Of a stretch of DNA of 6,392 nucleotides, positions 5,859-6,392 are shown one piece after another. A program made the position numbers and the translations under genes. Every line of letters starts with the position of its first letter. The stretch's first letter is position 1. The stretch is from Hyphomicrobiales bacterium (lineage in GTDB: Bacteria; Pseudomonadota; Alphaproteobacteria; Rhizobiales; Beijerinckiaceae): assembly GCA_028290595.1 (NCBI GenBank), contig JAQGJO010000459.1, positions 1-6,392 on the forward strand. Reading direction: 5' to 3'. The notes under the pieces were generated by a model. That model did no database searches and had not been told where the DNA came from. It was given only the letters and a program-made list of their open reading frames with translations.

Positions 5859-6392
5859 ATGAAGAAACTTGGTTTGTGTCTTGTCATGGCCATATGCGTT
5901 GCTGCGCAAGCCGCTCACGCCGATGACATCGCCGACTTCTACAAGGGCAAGAATCTGACGATCGTCGTCGGCATGGCGCCACCGGATCAGCATGACGTCG
6001 ACGCGCGCATGCTGGCGCGGAACATGGGAAAATATATTCCGGGCCAGCCCAACATCATCGTCCAGAACATGCCTGGCGCGGGCTCTCTCAAGGCGCTGCA
6101 ATATCTCGCGACCGTCGCAGCCAAGGACGGGCTGACGATCGGCATCTTTCAGCGTGGCGTCGTCATGATGCCGTTGCTCGGCTATCCCGACGCCAGCTTC
6201 GACCCGACCACGTTCAATTTCATAGGATCAAGAGCGCCTGAAACCTCGATCACAGTCTTGTGGCGCGATGCAAAAGTGAAGTCCGTTGCCGACGCCAAGC
6301 AGAACGTGACCCTGATCGCCTCGACCGGCGGCGGCGCCGACAGCAACACGCTGCCTTACCTCTACAATGAAACGCTTGGCACCCAGTTCAAG
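5859..6392 (+). CDS. Secreted solute receptor, tripartite tricarboxylate transporter (Bug-like) family (partial, 3' end off the window)
   Basis: The first 178 residues of a periplasmic binding protein; the frame is open to the window edge, and family members are usually 320-350 residues. A Sec signal peptide is clear: MKKLG, a hydrophobic core (6-16), and a likely cleavage after AHA at residue 21, with no convincing lipobox. The mature start DDIADFYKGKNLTIVVG, then ARMLARNMGKYIPGQPNIIVQNMPGAGSLKALQYL (49-83) and KDGLTIGIFQRG, are typical of the branch of TTT/Bug-like receptors beginning FYKGK. Such receptors capture carboxylates for a membrane pair (TctA/TctB type), which would lie downstream if present. 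The ligand loop is odd: residues 39-46 read MAPPDQHD where relatives have a Gly-rich turn. GGAGG (5851-5855) lies 3 bases before the ATG, within a longer purine run. A fold-back repeat separates it from the aldolase, so it may have its own promoter. Confidence 0.87.
   Translation, partial: MKKLGLCLVMAICVAAQAAHADDIADFYKGKNLTIVVGMAPPDQHDVDARMLARNMGKYIPGQPNIIVQNMPGAGSLKALQYLATVAAKDGLTIGIFQRGVVMMPLLGYPDASFDPTTFNFIGSRAPETSITVLWRDAKVKSVADAKQNVTLIASTGGGADSNTLPYLYNETLGTQFK

Overview
The base composition (GC-rich), the EF-P and EpmA protein sequences and the style of the intergenic palindromes point to an alphaproteobacterium, most likely of the Rhizobiales/Hyphomicrobiales. I cannot name a genus from the sequence alone. 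No rRNA, tRNA, CRISPR array, transposase or phage gene is visible.

Left part (1-2192), mostly housekeeping: a divergent pair formed by epmA (minus strand, C-terminus off the left edge) and efp (plus strand). EpmA is the lysyl-tRNA-synthetase-like ligase that modifies the conserved lysine of EF-P, and that lysine is present here (Lys34 in PGKG), so modifier and substrate sit back to back. A cytoplasmic alpha/beta hydrolase of unknown substrate follows efp after 23 bases and may be cotranscribed with it.

Right part (2193-6392), accessory metabolism, all on the plus strand: a LysR-type regulator, a bacterial-luciferase-like FMN-dependent monooxygenase (NtaA/DszA-like), a class II aldolase/adducin-family enzyme, and the first 178 residues of a secreted solute receptor of the tripartite tricarboxylate transporter (Bug-like) type. 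The natural reading is a regulated uptake-and-degradation cluster for an unidentified, probably carboxylated, small molecule. The receptor would capture it in the periplasm, and the monooxygenase and aldolase would act on it in the cytoplasm. The substrate cannot be read from the sequence.

Most notable points: (1) the LysR reading frame has no ATG/GTG/TTG where the family N-terminus begins, but has a strong Shine-Dalgarno placed 5 bases before an ATC codon, suggesting a rare AUC start; (2) a perfect 6-bp dyad with an 11-base spacer (T-N11-A form) lies between the LysR gene and the monooxygenase, a candidate operator; (3) an interspersed palindrome overlaps the 3' end of the monooxygenase gene and encodes its last 19 residues; (4) a large nested fold-back repeat fills the gap between the aldolase and receptor genes; (5) the receptor has an unusual Pro/Asp/Gln/His loop where its relatives have a glycine-rich ligand loop.
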